Below, in pieces: positions 8,978 through 17,999 of a stretch of 64,000 nucleotides of DNA. The DNA comes from Noviherbaspirillum soli (GTDB lineage Bacteria; Pseudomonadota; Gammaproteobacteria; Burkholderiales; Burkholderiaceae_D). The DNA is taken from NCBI RefSeq assembly GCF_015352955.1, contig NZ_JACYOX010000002.1, forward strand, positions 124,001 through 188,000, in the 5' to 3' direction. A model generated the notes under the pieces. The model had not been told where the DNA came from and ran no database searches. It worked only from the letters and a program-made list of their open reading frames with translations. How positions within the stretch are numbered: position 1 is the first letter of the stretch; each line of letters opens with the position of its first letter. The position numbers and the translations under genes were made by a program.

Positions 8978-9063
8978 GAAAGACCGCCATTATAGGGAGC
9001 CGACCCTGGACTGTCAAATCGTTGCACTGATTTAACAGCTGGCCGGCCAAGCCCTTACAACAT

Positions 9064-9813
9064 CTATTTCAACGCAGCCAGACGCTGACGCGCTGTTTGC
9101 GCCGCGTTCGAGTCCGGATACTGCGCAATCAGGGTTTCCAACGTCTTCCTGGCGGCCGCCTTGTCCTTCAACTCGGTGTGGCAGCTGGCGATGTTGAGCA
9201 TCGCGTCAGGCGCTTTCGGGTTGTCGGCATAACGGCTTACCACCACCTGCTGCGCCGCGATCGCGCCGCGGTAGTCGCGCTCGGCATACAGCGCATTGCC
9301 CAGCCAGTACTGGGCCGAAGCCGCATAGCCGGACTGCGGATAGCTGCGCAGGAAGGTGGAGAAGGACTGGCCGGCGCCCTTGTAGTCGCCGCCCTTGAAC
9401 TGGGCCAGCGCGGCGTCGTAGGACTGCTGCTCGGACTGCTGCACATCGACCTCGCGGCCATCCACCGTCATGCGCTGCGGCTCGACCTTGCGCAGCCGGC
9501 CGTCGAGGTCGGCGTAGAAATCCTTCTGCCGCCGCTGCTCGTTGGCCAGCTCGTTGGTGAGCACCTCGATCTGTCCGCGCAGCCGCGCGATCTCGCCGCG
9601 CAGCTGTTCGTTCTGGCTTGCCAGGTCGAGACTGGTGGTCTTGTCGGCCTTGCCGTCGACGCGGGCATTGACCGCGTCGATGCGGGCGCGAATGTCGAGG
9701 ATGGCGCGGCGTGCTTCATCGTCGTCAAACAGGCCGGCATGCGCCCGCAGCGGCGCAGTGAGCGCAGCCGCGGTGACAGCCAGCGCCAGTGCGGATCTGA
9801 TCAGGGTGCGCAT
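9064..9813 (-). CDS. cpoB: Cell division coordinator CpoB (YbgF)
   Basis: A 249-residue periplasmic protein, the last gene of the Tol-Pal operon. A signal peptide (about 1-26, APLRAHA) precedes a trimerising coiled coil (about 30-100, rich in NEQLRGEIARLRGQ-type heptads) and three tetratricopeptide repeats (about 125-249, e.g. YWLGNALYAERDYRGAI). In E. coli the protein links TolA to penicillin-binding protein PBP1B during septation. It begins five bases after the pal stop, consistent with co-transcription. Confidence 0.93.
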   Translation of the reverse strand: MRTLIRSALALAVTAAALTAPLRAHAGLFDDDEARRAILDIRARIDAVNARVDGKADKTTSLDLASQNEQLRGEIARLRGQIEVLTNELANEQRRQKDFYADLDGRLRKVEPQRMTVDGREVDVQQSEQQSYDAALAQFKGGDYKGAGQSFSTFLRSYPQSGYAASAQYWLGNALYAERDYRGAIAAQQVVVSRYADNPKAPDAMLNIASCHTELKDKAAARKTLETLIAQYPDSNAAQTARQRLAALK

Positions 9814-9818
9814 GGCGA

Positions 9819-10349
9819 TCAGTAGGCGATGTCAGCGCGGCGATTCTCAGCCCATGCGGCTTCGTCGCTGCCCAGTGCCTTCGGCTTTTCCTTGCCGAAG
9901 GAGACGGCTTCCATCTGGCTTTCCTGCACGCCCAACAGCGCCAGTGCGCGACGCACGGCTTCGGCGCGCTTCTGGCCCAGCGCCAGGTTGTACTCGCGGC
10001 CACCGCGCTCGTCGGTGTTGCCCTGGATGACGATCTGGCGCGATTTGTTGGCGTTGAGGTAGCGGGCGTGGGCATCCAGCACCGGCTTGAACTCGTCCTT
10101 GACGCTGTAGCTGTCGAGGTCGAAGTAGATGCTGCGCTTGGCCAGCACGCCTTGCGGGTCGTTCAGCGGGTCCATGCCGGAACGGGTGGCGTTGACGGTG
10201 CCGACGCTGCGCGGATCGGCGTTTTGGCCAGTGGTGCTGCCGGTGCGGTCTTCAACGGCGGCCTTGTCGTCGAGCTTGACGGGCGACGAGCAGGCTGCGA
10301 CCAGCATGGCGCTGGTCAGCATGAGGGCGAGGATTTTTGGGCTGCGCAT
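9819..10349 (-). CDS. pal: Peptidoglycan-associated lipoprotein Pal
   Basis: A 176-residue outer-membrane lipoprotein. The lipobox LVAAC places the lipidated cysteine at residue 20. The C-terminal OmpA-like domain (about 70-176) contains the peptidoglycan-binding motif NTDERGGREYNLALGQKRA. Pal anchors the outer membrane to the cell wall and receives energy from TolQRA via TolB. Length and gene order match the standard operon; the gene is 28 bases from tolB. Confidence 0.97.
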   Translation of the reverse strand: MRSPKILALMLTSAMLVAACSSPVKLDDKAAVEDRTGSTTGQNADPRSVGTVNATRSGMDPLNDPQGVLAKRSIYFDLDSYSVKDEFKPVLDAHARYLNANKSRQIVIQGNTDERGGREYNLALGQKRAEAVRRALALLGVQESQMEAVSFGKEKPKALGSDEAAWAENRRADIAY

Positions 10350-10377
10350 GGGTAGTTCTCCTGTTTGGGTGATCGGA

Positions 10378-11655
10378 TTAATTCATGAAGGGGCCCCAGT
10401 TGGGCTCCCGGATATCGCCTGCCTGGGTGGTAACACGTTGCTTGATTCGGCCATCGACCGAAACCACCGCCAGCGTGCCGCGCCGTCCGCCCGATTCGGT
10501 GGCATACATGATGTATTTGCCGTTGGGCGAGAAGCTGGGCGATTCATCCTTGGTGGTATCCGACAGGCGCAGTTCCTGGTTGTTGGTCAGGTCCAGCACG
10601 TACAGCTGGAAGCGGCCGTCGCGGCGCGAGATATAGGCCAGCGACTTGCCGTCCGGCGAGATGCGCGGACTGATGTTGTAACTGCCGGTGAAGGTTACCC
10701 GCTGCGCATTGCCGCCAGTGGCAGGCATGCGGTAGATCTGCGGACCGCCGCTGCGGTCGCTGGTGAAATAGATCGACTTGCCGTCGGCCGAGAATTGCGG
10801 CTCGGTGTCGATGCCGTCGGTATTGGTCAGGCGCTGCAGGTTGCTGCCGTCGGCATTGACGGTATAGACCTGGGTCAGTCCGTTGCGCGCCAGCGCGATC
10901 GCGATCTTGCTGCCGTCCGGCGACCAGGAAGGCGCCGAGTTGCTGCCCTTGAAGTTGGCCACCACGGTGCGCTGGCGGGTCACCAGGTTCTGCACGTAGA
11001 CCACCGGCTTCTTGTTCTCGAACGAGACATAGGCAACCCGGGTGCCGTCCGGCGACCAGGCCGGCGAGATGATGGGCTCGTTCGAGCGCAGCGCCACGTT
11101 CACGCCTTCGCCGTCGGCGTCGGCCACTTCGAGCCGGTATTCATTGCCGACCTTGGTCACATAGGCGACCCGGGTGGCGAAGGCGCCGCGCACGCCGACC
11201 AGCTTTTCATATATGTCGTCGGCGATCTTGTGGCCGGTCACGCGGGTGAACTGCGGCTGCGCGGCCAGGGCCAGCGCGGAGAGCTGGCTGGACTTCAGGG
11301 TGTCGAGCAGGCGATAGCGCACATCGAAGCGGCCGTCGGCCAGGCGCTGCACACTGCCCACCACCAGTGCCTCGGCGCCGCGCGACTTCCATTCGCCGTA
11401 GTTGATCTGGGCGGCATCCGACATCACGCCGGCATCCATCACCTTGAACATGCCGCTGCGTTCGAGATCGGCCTTGATGATGGCGCTGACCTGCTGCGGC
11501 GCGATGCCTTCATCGGCGAAGCCGGCCACGGCGATCGGGATCTGCTGCGCGCCGACGCCGGCGATTTCCACCCGCAACTGGGCATGCACCTGAGTCGTCG
11601 CGCCGGTAAGCAGGGCAGCCACAGCGACCGCGTGTACGAGTAATTTCTTGATCAT
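10378..11655 (-). CDS. tolB: Tol-Pal system protein TolB
   Basis: A 425-residue periplasmic protein with a signal peptide (about 1-25, ending VHA), an N-terminal alpha/beta domain, and a six-bladed beta-propeller of PD40 repeats. Motifs such as SPAWSPDGTRVAYVS and APSWSPDGSKIAIAL mark successive blades from about residue 190 onward. TolB binds Pal and the C-terminal domain of TolA. Its start is three bases after the tolA stop. Confidence 0.97.
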   Translation of the reverse strand: MIKKLLVHAVAVAALLTGATTQVHAQLRVEIAGVGAQQIPIAVAGFADEGIAPQQVSAIIKADLERSGMFKVMDAGVMSDAAQINYGEWKSRGAEALVVGSVQRLADGRFDVRYRLLDTLKSSQLSALALAAQPQFTRVTGHKIADDIYEKLVGVRGAFATRVAYVTKVGNEYRLEVADADGEGVNVALRSNEPIISPAWSPDGTRVAYVSFENKKPVVYVQNLVTRQRTVVANFKGSNSAPSWSPDGSKIAIALARNGLTQVYTVNADGSNLQRLTNTDGIDTEPQFSADGKSIYFTSDRSGGPQIYRMPATGGNAQRVTFTGSYNISPRISPDGKSLAYISRRDGRFQLYVLDLTNNQELRLSDTTKDESPSFSPNGKYIMYATESGGRRGTLAVVSVDGRIKQRVTTQAGDIREPNWGPFMN

Positions 11656-11658
11656 GGC

Positions 11659-12732
11659 TTACTGGTCCTTCGGTTTGTGGGAGACGGTAAAGCCCGACGG
11701 TGCGCGTCCGGAACTGTCGGGCGGGAAGGGCTGCGACTTCTCGATGGCGCGCTTGACCGCCTCGTCGAAGCCGGGCACGCCCGAGCTCTTGACCTTGCGG
11801 ATGCTGCGCACCGAGCCGTCCGGCAGCAGGTCGACCGAGTACTCGACAGCCGGGTTGTTGGTCAGTTCGTCCGGCACATTGAACACGGTGTTGGAGCGGA
11901 TCTTGCCGCCAACCTTGGCCGCATAGCCGGCATCGGCCCGCGATGCGCCCTGCGACTTCGCCGCCTGGCCGCTGCCGCCGGAACCGGTTGCCTGCGCCGT
12001 CATGCGCGACAGGTCTTCCAGGCGGCGCTGTTCCGCCGCGGCCGCTTCCGCTGCGGCTTCGGCACGCTTCTTCTTCTCGGCTTCGGCCAGCTTGCGCTTC
12101 TTATCAGCTTCGGCCAGTTCGCGCTTCTTCTCTTCCTCGGCGGCGCGCTTCTTCTCGGCTTCGGCCTGCAGCTTGCGCTCGCGCTCGGCTTCGGCGCGGC
12201 GTTCCTTTTCCGCTTCCAGGCGTTTTTCCTTTTCGGCTTCGGCCTTGGCAAGCTCCTTCTTGCGGGCCTGTTCCTGTTCCTTTTCCTTCTTCAGTGCCAG
12301 CTTCTTCTGTTCTTCGCGTTCACGTTCGCGTTCCTCGCGCTCCTCTTCCAGACGACGCTCGCGCTCCTTCTCCAGGCGCTTCTTCTTTTCCTGTTCCAGC
12401 GCAATGTCCGGGTTGGGCACCGGTTTCTCCACCGGCTTTTCAACCACCGGCGCCGGCGGCGGCTTGGGCGCTTCCGCCACGCGCGGCGCCGGTTGCGGCG
12501 GCGGAGGTGGCGGTGGCTGCTCGGGTTCCGGCTCCGGTTGCGGCTTGGGCGCGGCCTGCTGCGCCTGCGGGTTCCAGATCTCCGCCTCGACCGCCACCGG
12601 CGTCTCGTTTTGCCAGCGCACGCCTATCCATAACAGCGCAACCAGCGCCAGATGCACCAGCACCGCCAGCGCGAATGCGCGGCCGCCGCCGGGTTCCTTG
12701 GGTATGGTGTAGGGTGTTGCCTTGTCGTTCAT
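11659..12732 (-). CDS. tolA: Tol-Pal system protein TolA
   Basis: A 357-residue protein spanning the periplasm. One membrane segment (about 20-39) is followed by a Pro-rich stretch (60-95), a long Lys/Glu/Ala/Arg-rich helix (about 115-245) and a compact C-terminal domain (about 265-357) ending in a TonB-like GFTVSHKP. The central domain is nearly pure charged heptads and is expected to vary among strains. TolA is energised by TolQR and contacts TolB and Pal. It lies 16 bases after tolR. Confidence 0.94.
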   Translation of the reverse strand: MNDKATPYTIPKEPGGGRAFALAVLVHLALVALLWIGVRWQNETPVAVEAEIWNPQAQQAAPKPQPEPEPEQPPPPPPPQPAPRVAEAPKPPPAPVVEKPVEKPVPNPDIALEQEKKKRLEKERERRLEEEREEREREREEQKKLALKKEKEQEQARKKELAKAEAEKEKRLEAEKERRAEAERERKLQAEAEKKRAAEEEKKRELAEADKKRKLAEAEKKKRAEAAAEAAAAEQRRLEDLSRMTAQATGSGGSGQAAKSQGASRADAGYAAKVGGKIRSNTVFNVPDELTNNPAVEYSVDLLPDGSVRSIRKVKSSGVPGFDEAVKRAIEKSQPFPPDSSGRAPSGFTVSHKPKDQ

Positions 12733-12748
12733 GGACGTGTTGACAGTG

Positions 12749-13180
12749 TTAGCGGGTGGCCAGGCCGACGCGCTCGAAGCCGATCTTCTTGGCCTCGGAC
12801 ACCATCTGGATCACTTCATCGTATTTGATGTTCTTGTCGGCGGCGATCATGATCGCCATCTGGTCGTTCTCGGCATGCATCGCCTTCAGGCGCCGCACCA
12901 GTTCGGCCCGGCTCGACACGGTCTGCTGCGAGCCCGCGCTCTTTCCTCCGGTGATGCCGATGCTGGCCGCCTCGTCCGGCTTCAGCGAGATCTGGATGTA
13001 CTCCGGCGGCGGCAGCGCCGACTTGCCGGCGGTGGGCAGGTTGATGATGCTCGGGTTGACCATGGGCGCGGCGGCCATGAAGATCACCAGCAGCACCAGC
13101 ATCACGTCGATATACGGCACGACGTTGATCTCGGACTTGAACTTGCGCGAACGGCCGCCGCGCATGCTTGAGTTGGCCAT
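12749..13180 (-). CDS. tolR: Tol-Pal system protein TolR
   Basis: A 143-residue ExbD/TolR family protein. The single membrane segment (about 21-40) includes the essential aspartate D25 in NVVPYIDVMLVLLVIF, which carries protons for the TolQR motor. A periplasmic domain follows. The start codon overlaps the tolQ stop by one base (TGATG), which indicates translational coupling. Confidence 0.96.
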   Translation of the reverse strand: MANSSMRGGRSRKFKSEINVVPYIDVMLVLLVIFMAAAPMVNPSIINLPTAGKSALPPPEYIQISLKPDEAASIGITGGKSAGSQQTVSSRAELVRRLKAMHAENDQMAIMIAADKNIKYDEVIQMVSEAKKIGFERVGLATR

Positions 13181-13878
13181 CAGCGCGCCTGCCTCTGCAG
13201 TATGTTGGAAAACTCTTCGATGAAGGTTTCGAAGCGGATCGCCAGGCGGTCGATGTCATGGGAATAGCGGTTGTAGGCCACCACCGCCGGAATCGCCGCG
13301 AACAGGCCGATCGCAGTCGCGATCAGCGCTTCGGCAATGCCCGGCGCCACCGTTGCCAGCGTAGCCTGCTGCACATTGCCCAGGCCGCGAAAGGCATTCA
13401 TGATGCCCCACACCGTGCCGAACAGGCCAACGTAGGGCGAGACCGAACCGACCGAGGCCAGGAAGGCCAGGTGCGACTCCAGTGCATCCATCTCGCGCTG
13501 GTAGGCTGCGCGCATCGCGCGGCGGGCGCCTTCCAGCGGGCCGGCGCCCTGTGCATCGGCCCGCGAGCCGATCGCGCGCGCCTTGTTGAACTCGCTCATG
13601 CCGGATTCGAAGATGCGCTCCAGCGCGCCGCTGTCGTTCTTGTACTGCCGGCGCGACGAGGTGGCGTCCTGGTACAGCGCGTCCAGGTTGCCGCCCGACC
13701 AGAACAGCCGCTCGAATTCATCGGTCTGGGCGCGTGCGTTGCGGATCGCGAACATCTTGCGGAAGATGTAGGTCCAGCTCATTGCCGAGACGGCCAGCAG
13801 CAGCGCCATCACGAGCTGCACCAGAATCGATGCGTTGGAAATCAGGTGGAGAAAAGACAGGTCTGCGGTGGGGGTCAT
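13180..13878 (-). CDS. tolQ: Tol-Pal system protein TolQ
   Basis: A 232-residue MotA/TolQ/ExbB proton channel protein with three membrane segments (about 15-37, 130-155 and 165-190). The GLFGTVWGIM and IAEALIATAIGLFAAIPAVV segments are family hallmarks. It opens the tolQRAB-pal-cpoB operon. The gap to ybgC is 94 bases, somewhat longer than in E. coli, where ybgC is part of the operon, so a promoter may lie here. Confidence 0.96.
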   Translation of the reverse strand: MTPTADLSFLHLISNASILVQLVMALLLAVSAMSWTYIFRKMFAIRNARAQTDEFERLFWSGGNLDALYQDATSSRRQYKNDSGALERIFESGMSEFNKARAIGSRADAQGAGPLEGARRAMRAAYQREMDALESHLAFLASVGSVSPYVGLFGTVWGIMNAFRGLGNVQQATLATVAPGIAEALIATAIGLFAAIPAVVAYNRYSHDIDRLAIRFETFIEEFSNILQRQAR

Positions 13879-13972
13879 GGAATCGGCTTGTCGGTAAAAC
13901 GAATTCAGTCTGGTTAGGCGCGGCGGCGTTCAACACGGCACATGGCGTTGAAGGCGGCACTGGCGGAGTCGG

Positions 13973-14398
13973 TCATGCGGCACCGTCCGTGATCCGGTCA
14001 TATACTTGCGCCGGTATCGCGCCGGGGCGCAGGGTATTGGTGTCAACGCAACCGACCTTGATCCGGCCGGTGCTGAGCAGTTCGGGCCCGGCCGGCGTGG
14101 CGCGCCAGGCTTCCTGGAAAAACTGCACCGACGCGCGGCCCAGCCGCTCCACCTTCACGCTGACCGTCAATTCATCATCCAGCCGCGCCGGCGCATGGTA
14201 GTCCACCGCGGTGCTGCGCACAACAAACATCACGCCATGGGCCTGCGCCAGTTGTTGCTGTTCCACACCAGCCGCGCGCAGCCATTCGGTGCGCGCCCGT
14301 TCAAAGAACTTCAGGTAATTGGCATAGAAAACAATGCCGCCCGTGTCGGTATCTTCGTAATAGACGCGTATCGTCCAGGTGAACTGTGCTGCGGTCAT
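13973..14398 (-). CDS. ybgC: Tol-Pal associated acyl-CoA thioesterase YbgC
   Basis: A 141-residue hotdog-fold thioesterase. The motif YYEDTDTGGIVFYANYLKF at residues 13-31 contains the catalytic aspartate (D18) of the 4-hydroxybenzoyl-CoA thioesterase/YbgC family. It sits upstream of tolQ in the same orientation, as in most proteobacteria. The physiological acyl substrate is not known with certainty. Confidence 0.93.
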   Translation of the reverse strand: MTAAQFTWTIRVYYEDTDTGGIVFYANYLKFFERARTEWLRAAGVEQQQLAQAHGVMFVVRSTAVDYHAPARLDDELTVSVKVERLGRASVQFFQEAWRATPAGPELLSTGRIKVGCVDTNTLRPGAIPAQVYDRITDGAA

Positions 14399-14458
14399 CG
14401 AACGACTTTCGGAACTTTCCTTTGTGAAATGCGCCTATGTTGCGGCGCAAACATTCTA

Positions 14459-15208
14459 CTACTGCTTGCGTTTGACGGTAAGTGCCGAAAAGCCTTGGCA
14501 AGTCGGCATCATCTCGATCACGTTGATATTGACATGCCTGGGCAGGTTTGCGATCCAGTAGGCGGTTTCAGCGATGTCGGCGGCGGTGAGCGGCTCGGTG
14601 CCTTCGTACACCTTGGCGGCGGCGGCATCGTCGCCGCGGAAACGCACATTGGAAAACTCGGTGCCGCCGCCCAGGCCGGGCGCGATATTGGTTGCGCGTA
14701 CGCCGGTGCCGACCAGGTCGGCGCGCAAGTTCAGCGTGAACTGGTCGACGAAGGCCTTGGTGGCGCCGTAGACATTGCCGCCCGGGTAAGGATAGGCGCC
14801 GGCCAGCGAACCGATGTTGATGATCAGGCCGCTGCCGCGCGCCACCATCTGCGGCAGCACGCGCCGCGTCATCCTCACCAGGCCCTTGCAGTTGGTGTCT
14901 ATCATGGTTTCCCACTCGTCCAGCGAGGCGTTGTGCGCCAGTTCCACGCCCAGCGCGAGGCCGGCATTGTTGACCAGTACATCGATCTCCTTCCAGTCCG
15001 CCGGCAGCGCGGCCAGCGCGGCATCGATGGAATCCTTGCTGGTCACATCCATTTCAACCGGCAGCAGAGCGGCGCCGAGTTCGCCGGCGAGCGCGTCCAG
15101 TCGTTCCCTGCGGCGGCCGGCCGCAATCACCCTGTGGCCATGTGCAACGAATTTACGCGCCATTTCCGCGCCAAAGCCGGCGGTTGCGCCAGTAACCAGA
15201 ACAATCAT
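14459..15208 (-). CDS. SDR family NADP-dependent oxidoreductase, YdfG-like
   Basis: A 249-residue classical short-chain dehydrogenase. The start MIVLVTGATAGFG gives the cofactor motif TGxxxGxG at residues 6-13; VNNAG follows near 87-91, a catalytic serine lies in IINIGSLAG, and YGATK is the catalytic YxxxK. The PGLGGGTEFSNVRF region matches YdfG, which reduces 3-hydroxy acids and malonic semialdehyde. A GGGA ribosome-binding site precedes this ATG; a longer in-frame start at 15304 overlaps the glyA promoter region and is unlikely. Exact substrate is inferred from similarity only. Confidence 0.88.
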   Translation of the reverse strand: MIVLVTGATAGFGAEMARKFVAHGHRVIAAGRRRERLDALAGELGAALLPVEMDVTSKDSIDAALAALPADWKEIDVLVNNAGLALGVELAHNASLDEWETMIDTNCKGLVRMTRRVLPQMVARGSGLIINIGSLAGAYPYPGGNVYGATKAFVDQFTLNLRADLVGTGVRATNIAPGLGGGTEFSNVRFRGDDAAAAKVYEGTEPLTAADIAETAYWIANLPRHVNINVIEMMPTCQGFSALTVKRKQ

Positions 15209-15296
15209 GGAGATCCCAAATGGTGGATGAACAAGGCGAAAAGCGGAAATTGTAGCTGAAAGGTCTGGCAGCCGCAGGTGCGGCGCCGCACCAATC

Positions 15297-15325
15297 TTGC
15301 TCAAAATGAGCCATTAATCTACAAT
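15297..15325 (+). promoter_or_regulatory. Sigma-70 promoter of the glyA leader
   Basis: TTGCTC (15297-15302) and TACAAT (15320-15325) are separated by exactly 17 bases. Transcription would start near 15332, a few bases before the riboswitch begins. The pair lies in the divergent gap with the SDR gene. Confidence 0.7.
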
Positions 15326-15340
15326 GCGCGGACCATTTCG

Positions 15341-15435
15341 TCTCACGTGACTGGCGAAAAGCCGGAACTCTGCATCCGGCGCAAGGTGGGCATCCACCGG
15401 GAAGCGTGAGATTTCAATAGCCGTGCGCCTGGGCA
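15341..15435 (+). promoter_or_regulatory. ZTP riboswitch (pfl motif) controlling glyA
   Basis: The leader shows the conserved pfl elements in order: TCTCACGTGACTGGCG, then GGTGGGCATCCACCGGGAAGC, a closing CGTGAGA that pairs with TCTCACG (P1: 15341-15347 with 15405-15411), and finally GCCGTGCGCCTGGGC (15420-15434) for the pseudoknot. This aptamer binds ZTP or ZMP, which signal 10-formyl-tetrahydrofolate shortage, and glyA is a known target. Just downstream, GGCAGCC (15432-15438) can pair with GGCTGCC (15458-15464), which overlaps the aptamer end and may be the switching stem. Confidence 0.88.
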
Positions 15436-15540
15436 GCCAAGATGGTAAGTAGATTGAGGCTGCCGTCATTCCCCCTGCATTCCGGCCGGCCTTCATCCCA
15501 TCGCATCGTTGCTGTCCGCCCCCATCGATTGGAGTACTCC

Positions 15541-16788
15541 ATGTTTGCCAAAGACCACACCATCGCCAAAGTCGATCCTGAACTCTGGTCCGCCATCCAG
15601 CTCGAAAACACCCGCCAGCAGGAACACATCGAGCTGATCGCCTCCGAAAACTATACCTCGCCCGCGGTGATGGAAGCCCAGGGCAGCCAGCTCACCAACA
15701 AGTACGCGGAAGGCTATCCCGGCAAGCGCTACTACGGCGGCTGCGAGTACGTCGACGTGGCCGAGACCCTGGCCATCAACCGCCTGAAGGAACTGTTCGG
15801 CGCCGAAGCCGCCAACGTGCAGCCCAATTCCGGCTCCCAGGCCAACCAGGGCGTGTTCTTCGCGATGCTGAAGCCCGGCGACACCATCATGGGCATGTCG
15901 CTGGCCGAAGGCGGCCACCTGACCCACGGCATGGCGCTGAACATGTCCGGCAAATGGTTCAACGTCGTGTCCTACGGCCTGAACGAGAAGGAAGAGATCG
16001 ATTACGAGGCGATGGAGCGGCTGGCCCGCGAGCACAAGCCGAAGATGATCATCGCCGGCGCTTCCGCCTACGCGCTGCGCATCGATTTCGAGCGCTTCGC
16101 CAAGATCGCCAGGGAAGTCGGCGCCTACTTCATGGTCGACATGGCCCACTATGCCGGCCTGATCGCCGCCGGCGTGTACCCGAACCCGGTGCCGCATGCC
16201 GACTTCGTGACCTCCACCACCCACAAGTCGCTGCGCGGCCCGCGCGGCGGCGTGATCCTGATGAAGGCCGAGCACGAGAAGGCCATCAATTCGGCGATCT
16301 TCCCCGGCATCCAGGGCGGCCCGCTGATGCATGTCATCGCCGGCAAGGCGGTGGCGTTCAAGGAAGCGCTGAGCCCGGAATTCAAGGCTTACCAGCAGCA
16401 GGTGGTGAAGAATGCCGCGGCGCTGGCCAACACGCTGATCGAGCGCGGCCTGCGCATCGTCTCCGGACGCACCGAGTCGCACGTGATGCTGGTCGACTTG
16501 CGCGCCAAGAAGATCACCGGCAAGGAAGCCGAAGCCATCCTCGGTTCGGCTCACATCACCTGCAACAAGAACGCGATTCCGAACGATCCGGAGAAGCCAT
16601 TCGTCACTTCCGGCATCCGCCTGGGCAGCCCGGCGATGACCACCCGCGGTTTCGGCGAGGCCGAGGCAGTCAAGGTCGGCAACCTGATCGCCGACGTGCT
16701 CGACAATCCGCATGACGCCGCCACCATCGAGCGCGTCAAGGCCGAGGTGAAGAAGCTGACCGACGCCTTCCCGGTCTACGCGGCCTGA
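15541..16788 (+). CDS. glyA: Serine hydroxymethyltransferase
   Basis: A 415-residue PLP enzyme that interconverts serine and glycine and feeds one-carbon units into tetrahydrofolate. The PLP-binding lysine is K229 in [14 protein letters not shown], the same position as in the E. coli enzyme. LIASENY near residues 31-37 and the Gly-rich C-terminal signature are intact. The ATG follows GGAG by six bases and matches the family N-terminus; an in-frame extension upstream runs through the leader and is rejected. Expression is expected to be controlled by the ZTP riboswitch in the leader. Confidence 0.97.
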   Translation: MFAKDHTIAKVDPELWSAIQLENTRQQEHIELIASENYTSPAVMEAQGSQLTNKYAEGYPGKRYYGGCEYVDVAETLAINRLKELFGAEAANVQPNSGSQANQGVFFAMLKPGDTIMGMSLAEGGHLTHGMALNMSGKWFNVVSYGLNEKEEIDYEAMERLAREHKPKMIIAGASAYALRIDFERFAKIAREVGAYFMVDMAHYAGLIAAGVYPNPVPHADFVTSTTHKSLRGPRGGVILMKAEHEKAINSAIFPGIQGGPLMHVIAGKAVAFKEALSPEFKAYQQQVVKNAAALANTLIERGLRIVSGRTESHVMLVDLRAKKITGKEAEAILGSAHITCNKNAIPNDPEKPFVTSGIRLGSPAMTTRGFGEAEAVKVGNLIADVLDNPHDAATIERVKAEVKKLTDAFPVYAA

Positions 16789-16824
16789 TCGCGGGGCGCC
16801 ATCGCGGCGCATTCCGCCTGCCGG

Positions 16825-16854
16825 TTGCACGAGCCGACAGGCGGCCCTTATACT
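16825..16854 (+). promoter_or_regulatory. Candidate sigma-70 promoter of nrdR
   Basis: TTGCAC (16825-16830) and TATACT (16849-16854) are 18 bases apart and lie 43 bases before the nrdR ATG, in the gap after glyA. Confidence 0.55.
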
Positions 16855-16896
16855 CGTTGCCAATTCTCCAATGGCTGTCGCTTCCGGTGCCCGCTC

Positions 16897-17367
16897 ATGA
16901 AATGTCCTTTCTGCCAGCACGAAGACACGCAAGTCCTCGACACCAGGGTGTCCGAGGAAGGCGACAGCATCCGCCGCAGGCGGCGCTGCAATTACTGCGA
17001 AAAGCGCTTCACCACCTATGAACGGGTGGAACTGGCAATGCCGGTCATCGTCAAGAAAAACGGCAGCCGTACCGATTTCGAACCCGCCAAGCTGCGCGCT
17101 TCCATGATGCTGGCCTTGCGCAAGCGGCCGGTGCCCGCCGACGCGGTGGACACGGCCATCCAGCACATTGAAGAGAAGCTGCGTTCCAGCGGCCAGCGCG
17201 AAATTCCGTCCGGCCAGGTCGGCGAACTCGTCATGGCCGAATTGCAGCGTTTGGACAAGATTGCCTACATACGCTTCGCTTCGGTGTACCGCAGTTTTCA
17301 GGATGTCGCCGAATTTCGCGATGTGATCGCGGAAATCGACCCCGACCGCAAGAAGCCCCAGAAATAG
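16897..17367 (+). CDS. nrdR: Transcriptional repressor NrdR
   Basis: A 156-residue repressor of ribonucleotide reductase genes. The N-terminal zinc ribbon uses C3, C6, C31 and C34 (MKCPFC ... CNYC) and is followed by an ATP-cone domain (about 49-139) that senses ATP and dATP. The start at MKCPFC matches the family; an in-frame GTG 72 bases upstream is rejected. nrdR commonly lies after glyA in betaproteobacteria. No nrd genes are present in the window. Confidence 0.96.
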   Translation: MKCPFCQHEDTQVLDTRVSEEGDSIRRRRRCNYCEKRFTTYERVELAMPVIVKKNGSRTDFEPAKLRASMMLALRKRPVPADAVDTAIQHIEEKLRSSGQREIPSGQVGELVMAELQRLDKIAYIRFASVYRSFQDVAEFRDVIAEIDPDRKKPQK

Positions 17368-17573
17368 TCCGTAGCCCGGAAGTCCGTTCACAGAAGTCGC
17401 TGTTTATCCGCCTGTCTCGCTGCGCGTGCCCATCGGGTCGCAGTCCGGAACGGTGTTTGCCTGACCTTTCCAGCCTGAGCCGGACGGTCGCAAGAACACT
17501 GCCCACGCCTTTCGTCTCGCATGTCCCATCCCGCCGCCCTGCGGCTGGCGGGCTATTGCCGGAGTTTGCGACC

Positions 17574-17999
17574 ATGGGAAATACTGCGCGCGGCTTTACC
17601 CTGATCGAAGTGCTGATCGTGCTGTGCCTGCTGTCGCTGGGTGCGTTGAGCCTGCTTGAACTGCAATGGCGCTCGCTGCACGCTACCCGGCAGTCGGCGC
17701 TGCATGGCGTGGCAATGCAGCTGGCGGTCGACATGGCTGAACGCCTGCGCGCCGGCGCAGCGCCCGATGCGGCCGAACAGGCGGCCTGGCAGGCCCAGGT
17801 TGCCGCGGCGCTTCCTGCCGGCCGGGCACTGATCTGCCAGGATGCCGCGCCCTGGGACGAGGCGGCCGGCGCCTATCGATGGGCCTGCGGCGGCGAGCCG
17901 AGCAGCCCGCAGGTGGTCAAGCTGGGCTGGCGCAGTGGAGCCGACGGCGCTGCGCCGTATCCAGGCGTGGTGATCGTCGTCGCGCCGGCGCAGCCATGA
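17574..17999 (+). CDS. pilV: Type IV pilus minor pilin PilV-like (cluster 1)
   Basis: A 141-residue prepilin. The class III signal MGNTARG precedes FTLIEVLIVL, with cleavage after G7 and the conserved Glu at mature position 5. The rest is a short globular domain with two cysteines (C112 and C125). The ATG has GGAG nine bases upstream and opens a tightly packed six-gene minor-pilin cluster. PilV-type proteins are part of the priming complex at the pilus tip. The symbol follows the order pilV-pilW-pilX-pilY1; sequence divergence among minor pilins is high. Confidence 0.8.
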   Translation: MGNTARGFTLIEVLIVLCLLSLGALSLLELQWRSLHATRQSALHGVAMQLAVDMAERLRAGAAPDAAEQAAWQAQVAAALPAGRALICQDAAPWDEAAGAYRWACGGEPSSPQVVKLGWRSGADGAAPYPGVVIVVAPAQP

